NCBI RefSeq assembly: GCF_036621415.1
Contig: NZ_CP030941.1
Span: 2,974,001-3,038,000, forward strand
From: Nitratireductor thuwali
GTDB taxonomy: Bacteria > Pseudomonadota > Alphaproteobacteria > Rhizobiales > Rhizobiaceae
DNA: 64,000 bases
Reading direction: 5' to 3'
The translations under genes and the position numbers were made by a program. Within the stretch, counting starts at the first letter, position 1. Every line of letters starts with the position of its first letter. Under the pieces are notes generated by a model. The model ran no database searches. It had not been told where the DNA came from and saw only the letters and a list, made by a program, of their open reading frames with translations. This document shows positions 1 through 9,496 of the stretch, piece by piece.

Positions 1-165
1 CGCCTGGTCGGGCGTGATGCACTCGATGTCCTCGATGCTGCGCCAGTCGAGCCAGGCCGCGGCTTCCTTCCACCCCTTCACGCCCCTGAGATTCTTCACG
101 AAAGTCGGCGTGCGAACGCGCCCGCTTCTGCCGACGGTCCGGCTTTCCTTTTTCTTGTCCAGCAT
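1..165 (-). CDS. Glutamine synthetase family protein, N-terminal part only (runs off window)
   Basis: Fifty-five codons are visible from an ATG at 165 down to the window edge. The peptide begins MLDKKKESRTVGRSG and continues with a VKNLRGVKGWKEAAAWL stretch, then IEDIECITPDQA. From memory this matches the N-terminus of rhizobial glutamine-synthetase-like proteins (gamma-glutamyl ligases often tied to amine or polyamine metabolism), where ITPD is followed by a GVARGK motif; that part lies outside the window. The catalytic domain cannot be seen. The start codon directly abuts the inverted repeat of a MITE-like element, so the original upstream region and ribosome binding site may have been displaced. 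A second, complete glutamine-synthetase-like gene lies at 6806. Family assignment is by recognition of the N-terminal sequence only. Confidence 0.6.
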   Translation of the reverse strand, partial: MLDKKKESRTVGRSGRVRTPTFVKNLRGVKGWKEAAAWLDWRSIEDIECITPDQA

Positions 166-437
166 TAGGGCCTGTTGACATTCATGGTTGTGGTGTCGGC
201 GCGGCGCTCAAGGCCAATGGCTAGGCGCGAAAGGCGTCGTAGTGTGAACCACTTCAAGCCTTTCGCAACAACGTCCATTGGGCTTGAGCGCCGCGTCCCG
301 CAGGGATTTGGCCAGAATGGCCCTTGGCCGCAGCCTTCGTCGTCGAATATGCTCTGCATGTCCTTCCTCCTCAGGCTACGACCCTGGGCCATTCTGGTCA
401 AACCGACACCGCAGCCATGAGTGTCAACAGGCCCTAA
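165..437. mobile_element. MITE-like palindromic element with 35-bp terminal inverted repeats
   Basis: Positions 165-199 and 403-437 are inverted copies matching at about 32 of 35 bases, beginning TTAGGGCCTGTTGACA. If the repeat proper starts at GGGCC, it is flanked by TA on both sides, as for elements that duplicate a TA target (IS630/Tc1 and some IS5-group elements). Inside are three further inverted pairs: 200-220 with 275-295 (20 of 21), 227-235 with 258-266 (9 of 9), and 312-323 with 386-397 (12 of 12). The interior can thus fold into two large hairpins. No plausible transposase is encoded. This is most simply a non-autonomous element; the parent family is not identified. Confidence 0.7.
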
Positions 438-510
438 TCACCAGGAGTGCTTCAGATGGCCGAGTATAGACGCGGGCATCCGGTAAAGGAAAGGGGCGTC
501 CCGCTTCGCT

Positions 511-897
511 TCACGGCTTCGGCTGGGTATGTTGCTTGATGACCCGGTCGATGATGGGCTGCAGGATATCCGGTGTGATCGGCTTCCCGGCCACCGTGTC
601 GATCAGATATCGATAGGCATCCAGCCGTTCGGCCTCGCCGGGCCCGCAGATCAGCACGACACGCGGCAGGGCGGGAAAGGCTGTCCGCCTTCTCTGCGCG
701 ATCCCGTCGAAAAGAGCGTGCAACAGATCGGGAGCGGCTGCGGTGTCGATGATCACCAGACCCGGGTCGCGGTGCATGAACTCGCGTTGCGCGACTTCGG
801 GGGTCACCGCTATCGCCTTTATGTAACACCGCTCGATCGTGCGGGAGATCACGATCCTGCTGATGGGAGAGGATGCAACCACAAGTGCAGTCTTCAT
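511..897 (-). CDS. Single-domain receiver-like protein with altered acidic pocket
   Basis: 128 residues from the ATG at 897. The fold signature is a CheY-like receiver: strand 1 with VVASSPISR, a strand ending LVIID with Asp51 at the phosphorylation position, and a late GKP motif with Lys105 in the conserved lysine position. The usual acidic pair after strand 1 (DD in VVDDSP) is replaced by Ala-Ser, so magnesium binding and ordinary phosphotransfer may be lost. There is no output domain. A longer in-frame start at 1005 exists, but its extra residues do not resemble a receiver and 897 fits the fold start. No obvious strong ribosome binding site precedes it. Its partner is unknown; it stands alone between the MITE and the aceA terminator. 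Confidence 0.6.
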   Translation of the reverse strand: MKTALVVASSPISRIVISRTIERCYIKAIAVTPEVAQREFMHRDPGLVIIDTAAAPDLLHALFDGIAQRRRTAFPALPRVVLICGPGEAERLDAYRYLIDTVAGKPITPDILQPIIDRVIKQHTQPKP

Positions 898-1095
898 GAT
901 TCCGTGCTTGTCAGGAGAACCGCATCGCGGGATGGAGACGGCACCAGGCGTCCTCGCGCATGTGGTGTGTTCATGACGCCACGTCATCCTGCCGTTCGAT
1001 CGCAATGTCAGGTTGAAATCAGTTTCCGCATACTCCCCACATCCGCGATTTTGTCAACCCGTATAACAGTTCGTGCGGCAATCTGTTCCCATAAA

Positions 1096-1125
1096 GAAAA
1101 AAGCTCCGGCGTGGACGCGCGGAGC
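1096..1125 (-). terminator. Rho-independent terminator for the aceA operon
   Basis: Read on the minus strand, a GC-rich hairpin (arms 1103-1108 and 1120-1125, with further inner pairing) is followed by six T residues (A1097-1102 on the plus strand). It lies downstream of aceA and the 81-residue gene, so the transcript would pass through the repeat at 1155-1260 before stopping. The 898-1254 stretch holds only this terminator and the repeat. Confidence 0.7.
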
Positions 1126-1154
1126 CTTTCTCGCACCGGGGGCGGGGGTGATGC

Positions 1155-1260
1155 AGAGCAATTCCAGGAAAAGGGGAAGCCGGTCTTCCGTCCGGAATTG
1201 CGCAAAATCAAACAGTTGGTTCAGCCTGGCGTTTCTGTGAAACGGTGAGCCGATCTAGCG
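1155..1260. repeat. Intergenic palindromic repeat, copy A
   Basis: Starts AGAGCAATTCCAGG and ends GATCTAGCG. It contains a hairpin with arms CAATTCC (1159-1165) and GGAATTG (1194-1200) around a GGAA...TTCC core, followed by a tail GTTTCTGTGAAACGGTGAGC. The same architecture recurs at 40791-40893 and 51788-51895, and the core hairpin alone at 16371-16412. The right edge supplies the TAG stop codon of the gene at 1255-1500. This looks like a rhizobial REP-type element. Confidence 0.75.
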
Positions 1261-1500
1261 CTGTGCCAGTCCGTTTGTGACGATCACCGGCACCAGCAGG
1301 TCGCCCCAGTTGCCGCCGCCGGCGTGGTGACGGGCCGAACGCACGAGCTCGACCGACACGCCGGCATCCACCGCCTTCATGACCGACTGGTTGAGACGGT
1401 GCAGATCGTTGGCCAGCATGCGGATGGCCGCCTGCTGGTCGTCGTTCATGGCCGATGCCTGTTCTTCGGCCCGTTCCTTGACGCGTGTGTTCGGTGTCAT
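1255..1500 (-). CDS. Small conserved-looking protein downstream of isocitrate lyase
   Basis: 81 residues, starting at the ATG at 1500 behind a clear AAGGAG ribosome binding site (1508-1513 on the plus strand). It is charged in its first third and predicted mostly helical, with an RSARHHAGGGNWGD stretch near residues 55-68. I recall small proteins of this kind next to isocitrate lyase in rhizobia but no named domain. It lies 30 bp downstream of aceA on the same strand and is presumably cotranscribed. Its TAG stop belongs to the right edge of a palindromic repeat, so the last few codons may have been set by that insertion. Function unknown. Confidence 0.6.
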   Translation of the reverse strand: MTPNTRVKERAEEQASAMNDDQQAAIRMLANDLHRLNQSVMKAVDAGVSVELVRSARHHAGGGNWGDLLVPVIVTNGLAQR

Positions 1501-1530
1501 TTCGGTTCTCCTTATGGGACCCGCCGGGGT

Positions 1531-2820
<1,290 letters not shown>

Positions 2821-2987
2821 GAACGCCTCTTTGCATGGGTGTCTTCGAGAGCCTCGCGCATGTCTCGGCTGAAACATGGCGTCGGGTTCGTGACAAGATT
2901 TACGCTGCAGTGCAGAATAAGGCGAAGGGAACGGCGCCGTTGAGTCGGAAATTCGCGTTAGTTTGTCCGGCATTTGACTGAATGAGC

Positions 2988-3047
2988 TTGTAAATCTGTC
3001 AATCTTGTAAAGAGAATGGCTCGCACATTTGACCCGCCTGTTGTAAA
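2988..3047. promoter_or_regulatory. Three TTGTAAA direct repeats between aceA and its regulator
   Basis: The heptamer TTGTAAA occurs at 2988-2994, 3005-3011 and 3041-3047; two copies continue into a nearby TGTCAA. They lie in the divergent promoter region between aceA and the ScfR-type regulator. Repeated half-sites in this location suggest an operator for the neighbouring regulator. No experimental motif for this organism is known to me, so this is positional inference. Confidence 0.4.
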
Positions 3048-3095
3048 TGATTGTCAAGTTTCAGCGATCGCCGCGCCCCGCATGAGGAAGGACAA

Positions 3096-4517
3096 TTGGC
3101 CAATCAGAAGATATTCGCCGGCCCGCGCATCAGGCGCATCCGCACCGCCAAGGGGCTGACCCAGACGGCGATGGCCGAAGGGCTCGGCATTTCGCCCTCC
3201 TATCTCAACCTGATCGAGCGCAACCAGCGCCCGCTCACGGTGCCGCTGATCCTCAAGCTGGCCTCCGCCTACCGCGTCGATCCCGACGAATTGCAGGGCG
3301 AGGCGGGGCTGTCGCTGGCGGCGCTGCGCGAGGTCTTTTCCGATCCGCTTCTTGCCGGCGAACTGCCGGGCGAGCAGGAACTGATAGATGTCGCCGAGGC
3401 CGCGCCCAACGCCGCTTCGGCCCTGGTCAAGCTCTACCGCGCCTACCGCGAGCAGGCGGGCCGGCTGACGGACCTTTCGGAAATGCTCGCGCGCGAAGGC
3501 CGCGCCACCGCGATCTCCGCCGCTCGCCTGCCCATCGATGAGGTGCGCGAGGTGCTGGAGCGCCGCCCCCATCATCTCGAGGGATTGGAAGAGGAGGCCG
3601 AGGCGTTTCGTCGGGTCTTGGGCGACGGCGAGGATTTGTCGGGCGCGCTCAGATCATGGCTGCGAAGCGAGCATGGCATCGCCGTGCGCGTGCTGCCCGT
3701 GGCCACCATGCCCAATTGGCGCAGGCGCTACGACCGGCATTCCCACCGGCTGTTCCTGTCCGAGCGCCTGTCCCCGCCCGACCAGCTGCGCGAGATCGCC
3801 ATCGAGGCGTCGTTGATCCGGATGCGCGCGGCCATCGCCATCGAGGTCGATGCCCTGAAGCTGTCGAGCGACGAGGCGCGGCGTCTCGCCCGTTTCGAGC
3901 TGGCGCGCTACGCCGCTCACGCGCTGATGATGCCTTACCAGCCTTTCCTGGCCGCCGCCGAGCGGGCGCGCTACGACATCGACGTGCTGCGCTCGCGCTT
4001 TGCCGTCTCGTTCGAGCAGGCGGCAAGCCGCTTGACGACCCTGAGCCGGCCGGCAATGGGCGGCGTTTCCTTCTTTCTCATGGAGGTCGACGGCGCCGGC
4101 AACCGGCTGCGGCGTTGCGGGGCCGAAGGCTATCCGCACAGCCGGTTCGGCGGCGGCTGTCCCAAGCTGGCGGTGCATGCCGCCTTCGCCCAGCCCGGAC
4201 GAATCTTGGTCGAGGCCGTCGAGATGCCCGACGGCGGCAGGTTCCTGACGCTGGCGCGAACGCTCGAGGGGCCGCACGGCGCCTTCGACGAGCGCCCCCG
4301 CCGTACGGCGCTGCTGCTGGCATGCGAACTGGCGCAGCGGGAGAAGCTGATCTATGGCGGCGCGTTGCCGGCCGCCGGCGACGGCGTGATGCCGGTCGGC
4401 CCCGCGTGCCGGCTGTGCGAGCGGACGGGCTGCCTGTCCCGGGCCGAGCCGCCGGTTACAAGGCCGCTGGGCCTGGACGAGATGGTGACGGGTCTTTCCG
4501 CCTTCGATTTCCAGTAG
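3096..4517 (+). CDS. ScfR/RamB-type short-chain fatty acyl transcriptional regulator
   Basis: 473 residues from a TTG start at 3096, preceded by GAGGAAGGA; this gives the family-typical N-terminus with KIFAGPRIRRIR. An XRE-type helix-turn-helix occupies about residues 8-65 (LTQTAMAEGLGISPSYLNL). The middle has an IrrE-like/DUF955 region (about 165-290) and the C-terminal part a DUF2083-type domain ending in CRLCERTGC with Cys438, Cys441 and Cys446. Proteins of this type sense short-chain acyl-CoA state and control glyoxylate shunt and propionate/acetate genes. Divergent placement from aceA supports control of that gene. An upstream ATG at 3051 is in frame but lacks a good ribosome binding site. 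Confidence 0.88.
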   Translation: MANQKIFAGPRIRRIRTAKGLTQTAMAEGLGISPSYLNLIERNQRPLTVPLILKLASAYRVDPDELQGEAGLSLAALREVFSDPLLAGELPGEQELIDVAEAAPNAASALVKLYRAYREQAGRLTDLSEMLAREGRATAISAARLPIDEVREVLERRPHHLEGLEEEAEAFRRVLGDGEDLSGALRSWLRSEHGIAVRVLPVATMPNWRRRYDRHSHRLFLSERLSPPDQLREIAIEASLIRMRAAIAIEVDALKLSSDEARRLARFELARYAAHALMMPYQPFLAAAERARYDIDVLRSRFAVSFEQAASRLTTLSRPAMGGVSFFLMEVDGAGNRLRRCGAEGYPHSRFGGGCPKLAVHAAFAQPGRILVEAVEMPDGGRFLTLARTLEGPHGAFDERPRRTALLLACELAQREKLIYGGALPAAGDGVMPVGPACRLCERTGCLSRAEPPVTRPLGLDEMVTGLSAFDFQ

Positions 4518-4529
4518 CGCGGGCCGCCG

Positions 4530-5405
4530 CTACTCCATCCCAAGGGGGCGCTCGCCGGCGAACAGCGCCCTGTGCGCCGTCAGAAGATCGGTGATGCGGT
4601 CGATGACGGTACGCACCTCCTTGCGATGCCGGTCGTCATTATGCGCCACCACCCATTGCCCTTCCTCGAGCGCCTCGATCGGCTCTCCCGCCCGCTCCAT
4701 CAGCGGATCGCGGTCGCCGGCAAAGCAGGGCAGGATCCCCTTGCCGACGCCCGCCCGTATCAGGTCGCTCAGCATCCGCGGCGTGTTCGCCCATGCCGCC
4801 ACCTGGATGTCTTCCTGCTCGTTGAGCCAGCGCGCCGAACGCGTGACGGCATCCTCCCGGCCGATCGCCAGCCATTCCTCCTCGCCCGGCCGGGCATGCG
4901 CGCGTGCGCGGAACGGCGCCTGCGCCACCACCGCCGTCTTCCGGGCAGCCAGGTTGGGGCTGTCCGGCGCACGGTTCCGGATGCCGATCTCGATTTCGCG
5001 GTGGGCGATGTCGAGTTTGGCCTCCGTCGTCTTGAACGCCAGCCGGAAGGGGTCGTCGGGCGACCACAGCTTGAAGATGTTCTCCGCAAAGAAATTGGCC
5101 GTCCACGTGCCGGCGGAAATCCTCACCACCGGCCTTTGCCCCTTGCCGCCGGACCATTCGGCGATGGGGCGGGCGCTCGCCTCCATCGCCAGCACGCGCC
5201 GCAGCAGGCTTTGGCCGTCGGCGGTCAGCGCGTAGCCGGTCTGGCTGCGGTGAAACAGCGGCCGGCCGACCGCTTCCTCCAGCGACAGCATCCGCCGTCC
5301 CAGCGTGGCCGGGCTCAGGCCTGTCTCCGCGCCCGCTTTCGTAAGGCCGCCGCCGCGCGCCACAGCCAGGAAGGATTGGAGGTCGTTCCAGTCTAGGTTT
5401 TTCAT
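4530..5405 (-). CDS. LysR-family transcriptional regulator
   Basis: 291 residues from ATG 5405. An N-terminal winged helix-turn-helix is clear in about residues 1-62: DLQSFLAVARGGGLTKAGAE, then LSPATLGRRMLSLEEAVGRPLF. The rest is a LysR-type effector domain of somewhat shortened, divergent character. Residues around 85-95 keep the pattern of the linker to that domain. It lies on the same strand and downstream of the quinone-oxidoreductase-like gene at 5630, separated by 224 bp. Such pairs often have the regulator controlling the dehydrogenase, though here they are not divergent. Effector unknown. Confidence 0.85.
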   Translation of the reverse strand: MKNLDWNDLQSFLAVARGGGLTKAGAETGLSPATLGRRMLSLEEAVGRPLFHRSQTGYALTADGQSLLRRVLAMEASARPIAEWSGGKGQRPVVRISAGTWTANFFAENIFKLWSPDDPFRLAFKTTEAKLDIAHREIEIGIRNRAPDSPNLAARKTAVVAQAPFRARAHARPGEEEWLAIGREDAVTRSARWLNEQEDIQVAAWANTPRMLSDLIRAGVGKGILPCFAGDRDPLMERAGEPIEALEEGQWVVAHNDDRHRKEVRTVIDRITDLLTAHRALFAGERPLGME

Positions 5406-5629
5406 TGTTGAAAAGCATAATGCGGAATCGCCCATTATCAAGCGCCAATCGCCGGCCTTATGCTCCATCCACGAAATTCCGACGGAGATAATGATGATGG
5501 ATTTCCTGCATGGGCTGGTCCTGCTCAACCACATATCGCACAAGACGAACGAGAACGATCGCCGGCCGGGCGGGGCCCAAAGGAGCCGGTATCGGCCGCG
5601 CCGCCTTTGGCGCGGCGTTGCAGGCCTTT

Positions 5630-6607
5630 TCAGACGATATCGACGATGACGTTGCCGACCGCCTGCCCGCCTTCCACCGCCTCGTGCGCCTTGGCGATCT
5701 CGTCGAGCCGGAACCGGGCCGCCACGTCGTGCTTGAGCGCGTTGGAGGCGAGCAGCGCCGTCAGCTGGTCGATGGCCCTGGCGCGCGCTTCCTCCTGCAA
5801 TTCGTAGACCAGGAACACCTCGAGGGTGAGGCTGTTCCACAGCATGGCAGGGAAGGAGAGCGCGATGTCGCCGGCATAGTTCGAGCCGTAGGAAACGCAC
5901 TTTCCATGCGCCGCCAGCACCCCTTGGGACAGGAGATCGGCGGTGCTGGCAAAATCCATGTCGATGATGCCGTCGACGCCCTTTCCGGCGGTCAGGTCCT
6001 TCACCACCTTGGCGACGTCCTTGGACTTGTAGTCGATCACGAAGTCCGCGCCCGCCGCGCGGGCCCGCGCCGCGCGGGCCGGTGACGCGGTCCCCAGAAC
6101 GCGCGCGCCGCGCGCCTTTGCGACCTGCAGCGCATAGTGCGCGACGGAAGAGCCGGCGCCGATGATCAGAAGCGTCTTGCCGGGCAGCTTTTCGAGCCTG
6201 TTGACCGCGTGCAGCGCCGTCAGCGCCGGTATTCCGAAACAGGCGCCGGTGGCGTAGTCGACATGTTCCGGCAGCCGGACCGCCTGGGCCTCCGGCACGC
6301 AGATATACTCGGCGGCGGTGCCCGACGTCCGGCGCCATTGCCCGTTCCACAGCCACACGCGTTCGCCGATGCGCGAACGGCTGACGCCCGCACCGACGGC
6401 ATCGATGTCGCCCGCCCCGTCGCTGTGGGGAATGATGCGCGGCCCGATCAGCGGGCGGCCCGCGCGCCCCTTCACGTCCGACGGATTGACGCCTGAAGCG
6501 TGGACCCGGACCCGCACCTCGCCGGCGGCGGGCTGGGGCGTCGGCGTCTCGCCCACCTCCAGCACGTTCCGCGCCGGGCCGTTCCGTTCGTACCAGGCAG
6601 CTTTCAC
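5630..6607 (-). CDS. NADPH:quinone oxidoreductase-like, zinc-less MDR dehydrogenase
   Basis: 325 residues starting at a GTG at 6607 with GGAGG nearby. This is a medium-chain dehydrogenase/reductase: GroES-like domain at about 1-115 with SGVNPSDVKGRAG, then a Rossmann domain beginning near TLLIIGAGSSVAHYALQVAKA, and a C-terminal return to the first domain. The structural-zinc cysteine cluster is absent, as in the QOR subgroup (quinone or enone reductase, NADPH dependent). The nucleotide loop reads GAGSSV rather than GAAGGV, a modest departure. A divergent glutamine-synthetase-like gene begins 198 bp away. Substrate cannot be stated. Confidence 0.85.
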   Translation of the reverse strand: MKAAWYERNGPARNVLEVGETPTPQPAAGEVRVRVHASGVNPSDVKGRAGRPLIGPRIIPHSDGAGDIDAVGAGVSRSRIGERVWLWNGQWRRTSGTAAEYICVPEAQAVRLPEHVDYATGACFGIPALTALHAVNRLEKLPGKTLLIIGAGSSVAHYALQVAKARGARVLGTASPARAARARAAGADFVIDYKSKDVAKVVKDLTAGKGVDGIIDMDFASTADLLSQGVLAAHGKCVSYGSNYAGDIALSFPAMLWNSLTLEVFLVYELQEEARARAIDQLTALLASNALKHDVAARFRLDEIAKAHEAVEGGQAVGNVIVDIV

Positions 6608-6805
6608 GGGCGTCCTCCTTCGCCATTTCCAGCCGACAAGCTGCCGCACCCTGCTGCCATTGACAAGTCCGAGTGAAGCGGCGCACCTTTCCCGCAAGCG
6701 CAACAGCAAGACAGGCGTAATTTGCGACAGAGAGCCAACGGACCTGCCAAAACAGGCACGGGCGCCAGGATACCGCTTCCCCACAGCAAGCTCCCCGATA
6801 CCGCC

Positions 6806-8191
6806 ATGGCCGTCTCCGTGCCGGAAAGAACGTCCACCGGCTTCACCTCCGCCGAGCACGAGGCGGAATACGAGGCATTCGTCGCGGAGCACCCCGACCT
6901 GGAAGCGGTCGAGTTCCTGCTGGTCGACCCCAACGGCGTCATCCGCGGCAAGTGGGCGCCGGGCGACAGCTTGAAAAAGGCGTATCAGGAGGGCGTGAAC
7001 TTCCCCATGTCCCTGCATGGGCTCGATGTCTGGGGCCGGGAGGTGGAAGAAACCGGCCTCCATATCGAGACCGGCGACAAGGACGGCTATTGCCGGGCGA
7101 CGCGCGGCTCTCTTTCCATCGTTCCATGGGCCAAGCGCAAGACCGCGCAGGTGCTGTTGCAGACCTTCACGCCCGAAGGCGAGCCCTATATGGCCTGCTC
7201 CCGCCAGGTGCTCAAGCGCAAGGTGCAGGAGGTCAACGCGAAGGGTTTCTACCCCACCGTCGCCTTCGAACTGGAGTTCTACCTGCTCGATCCGGAGACC
7301 GATTGGGACGACGGCATGCCCGCGCCGGTCGGCGCCATGGCCGGGCCCGACAGGCTGCGCATGTACGGCCTCGACGACCTGGCCGAGCATCAGGATCTGT
7401 TCGACATGATCCGCGACGCTGCCGATGCCCAGAGCCTGCCGATCGACACGATCATCAAGGAAGCCGCGCCCGGCCAGTTCGAGGTCAATCTAAAGCATCG
7501 CGCCGATCCGCTGCGCGCCGCCGACGACGTGATCCTCCTGCGCCGCATCGTCATGGGCTGCGCCCGCGCCCACGGGCTGACGGCCACCTTCATGGCCAAG
7601 CCTTTTCTGGAATATGCCGGCAACGGCATGCATGTGCACGCATCCATCTGCGACCGCGACGGCAATAACGTCTTTGGCGGCGGCGAGGGGAGGGCGCGGC
7701 TGGAGTCGGCGGTGGCCGGCCTGCTCACCACAATGCCGGAATCCCTGCTCCTCTTCATCAACACCTGGAACGGTTTTCGCCGCATCACGCCCGGCTCCTA
7801 CGCGCCCACCCGTGCCGTCTGGGCCGAGAACAACCGCTCGGTCGCCCTGCGCATCCCCGTCTCGAACGATGAGAACAAGCGCGTCGAGCACCGCATCGCC
7901 GGCGCCGACGCCAACCCCTACCTGGTCATGGCCGCCATCATCCAGGGCATGGTGGAAGGCATCGAGAGCAGGGCAAAGCCGCCGCCGCCGGTGGAGGGCA
8001 ACGCCTATGAGGGGGACGGGCCGGCCCTGCCGGACGACATGGATGATGCGCTGCAGCTCACCATGCGCAGCCACTTCGTCGACCGTGCGCTGGGTCCCTT
8101 GCTCGCCAAGGTCTATCGCGACTTGAAGCGTGCCGAGATCGTCGCCTTCTGGGGAGAGATAACGCCGCTCGAACGCACGACATATCTTTGA
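6806..8191 (+). CDS. PuuA-like glutamine synthetase family (gamma-glutamyl-polyamine synthetase)
   Basis: 461 residues from ATG 6806; an earlier in-frame start at 6722 would add 28 unconvincing residues, and neither start has a strong ribosome binding site. The catalytic beta-grasp and ATP-binding parts are complete: ELEFYLLDPE (metal-binding Glu), GNGMHVHAS, and NRSVALRIP. Length and sequence fit the GlnT/PuuA branch, which joins glutamate to an amine such as putrescine, rather than GlnA, which has a conserved adenylylation tyrosine loop not seen here. It lies 117 bp upstream of a PotFGHI-type polyamine transporter on the same strand, which supports a role in polyamine catabolism by the gamma-glutamyl route. 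Confidence 0.82.
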   Translation: MAVSVPERTSTGFTSAEHEAEYEAFVAEHPDLEAVEFLLVDPNGVIRGKWAPGDSLKKAYQEGVNFPMSLHGLDVWGREVEETGLHIETGDKDGYCRATRGSLSIVPWAKRKTAQVLLQTFTPEGEPYMACSRQVLKRKVQEVNAKGFYPTVAFELEFYLLDPETDWDDGMPAPVGAMAGPDRLRMYGLDDLAEHQDLFDMIRDAADAQSLPIDTIIKEAAPGQFEVNLKHRADPLRAADDVILLRRIVMGCARAHGLTATFMAKPFLEYAGNGMHVHASICDRDGNNVFGGGEGRARLESAVAGLLTTMPESLLLFINTWNGFRRITPGSYAPTRAVWAENNRSVALRIPVSNDENKRVEHRIAGADANPYLVMAAIIQGMVEGIESRAKPPPPVEGNAYEGDGPALPDDMDDALQLTMRSHFVDRALGPLLAKVYRDLKRAEIVAFWGEITPLERTTYL

Positions 8192-8308
8192 TGGAACAAG
8201 AAAATTCGCGCTTGTCGCATTCACGAAACGACAATAGGTTTTAACAAAACACGAAGCCGTCTGCCTGGATGGTGGACAAATAAGCATGCCGCAAATGGGA
8301 GTCACTCG

Positions 8309-9406
8309 ATGATACGCAAGACCGCACTGCTTTCAGCAGTTTCCCTCGCCGCGACGGTTCTGGGGCTGAATGCCCACGCTCAGGACCGCGTCGTGAACGT
8401 CTACAACTGGTCGGACTATATCGACGAATCCATCCTGGAGGACTTCACTGCGGAGACCGGTATCGAGGTCGTCTATGACGTGTTCGATTCCAACGAGATC
8501 CTGGAGACCAAGCTGCTGGCCGGCGGCACCGGCTATGATGTCGTGGTCCCCACCGGCACCTTTCTCGCCCGCCAGATCCAGGCCGGCGTGTTCCAGAAGC
8601 TCGACAAGTCGAAGCTGCCGAACCTTGAGAATATGTGGGACGTCATCGAGAACCGCACCGAGAAATACGACCCCGGCAACGAATACTCGATCAACTACAT
8701 GTGGGGCACCACCGGCATCGGCTACAATGTCGACAAGGTGAAGGAAGCGCTCGGCATCGACAAGATCGATTCCTGGGACGTCGTCTTCGATCCGGAAAAG
8801 CTTTCCAAGCTCAAGGATTGCGGCGTGCACATGCTCGACGCTCCGGCCGAGATGATCCCGGCCGCGCTGAACTATCTGGGCGAAGACCCGGACGGGCGGT
8901 CGCCGGAACAGATCGCGATGGCGGAGGAACTGCTGCTTTCCATTCGCCCCTACATCCGCAAGTTCCATTCTTCCGAGTACATCAACGCGCTCGCCAATGG
9001 CGACATATGCTTGGCCGTGGGCTGGTCCGGCGACGTCTTCCAGGCCCGGGACCGCGCCGCCGAGGCCGGTCAGGGCGTGACCGTCAGCTATTCCATCCCC
9101 AAGGAAGGCGCGCAGATGTGGTTCGACCAGATGGCCATCCCCGCCGACGCGCCCCACGTCGAGGAGGCGCATGAATTCATCAACTACATCATGCGTCCCG
9201 AAGTCATCGCCAAGGCCTCCAACTACGTGTTCTACGCCAACGGCAACAAGGCCTCCCAGGAACTCCTGGACGAGGAGGTGATCGGCGATCCGGCGGTCTA
9301 TCCCGATCAGGAAACGCTCGACAATCTCTTCACCACCACGCCGCCCGATCCCCGCGAGCAGCGCCTGATTACCCGGACCTGGACAAGGGTCGTCACCGGC
9401 CAGTAA
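8309..9406 (+). CDS. potF: Polyamine ABC transporter, periplasmic binding protein
   Basis: 365 residues with a signal peptide (MIRKTALLSAVSLAATVLG, cleavage after an AHA box near residue 25). The mature part begins with VVNVYNWSDYIDESIL, the hallmark of PotD/PotF spermidine/putrescine binding proteins; YNWSDY lines the amine site. GTTGIGYN and QMAIPADAPH further match the family. Start ATG 8309 follows a GGAG. It is the first gene of a four-gene transporter operon, and the upstream 117 bp gap is AT-richer than its surroundings and probably carries a promoter. Which amine is bound cannot be read from the sequence. Confidence 0.93.
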   Translation: MIRKTALLSAVSLAATVLGLNAHAQDRVVNVYNWSDYIDESILEDFTAETGIEVVYDVFDSNEILETKLLAGGTGYDVVVPTGTFLARQIQAGVFQKLDKSKLPNLENMWDVIENRTEKYDPGNEYSINYMWGTTGIGYNVDKVKEALGIDKIDSWDVVFDPEKLSKLKDCGVHMLDAPAEMIPAALNYLGEDPDGRSPEQIAMAEELLLSIRPYIRKFHSSEYINALANGDICLAVGWSGDVFQARDRAAEAGQGVTVSYSIPKEGAQMWFDQMAIPADAPHVEEAHEFINYIMRPEVIAKASNYVFYANGNKASQELLDEEVIGDPAVYPDQETLDNLFTTTPPDPREQRLITRTWTRVVTGQ

Positions 9407-9496
9407 TGGCGGCCGCGCCGGCCCGGTCTTCCGGGCCGGTCCCGCAGGGTCGATCAAGGTCTGCTGAGATTAAGGCTTGGGCTTAGGGCGCTTTTG

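Noticed and set aside
1008..1211. A 67-codon minus-strand frame downstream of the aceA operon
   Set aside because: It is made up largely of repeat copy A and the terminator hairpin.
2821..3057. N-terminal extension of isocitrate lyase
   Set aside because: The extra codons cover the promoter region, and the ATG at 2820 has a good ribosome binding site and the family-typical first residues.
5590..5620. Terminator after the quinone-oxidoreductase-like gene
   Set aside because: A GC hairpin (CCGCGCC/GGCGCGG) is present, but there is no T run on the minus strand.
4530..6686. A 718-codon frame suggesting a fusion of LysR to an upstream protein
   Set aside because: Over 5630-6607 it is in a different frame from the real dehydrogenase, and the LysR homology begins exactly at the ATG at 5405.
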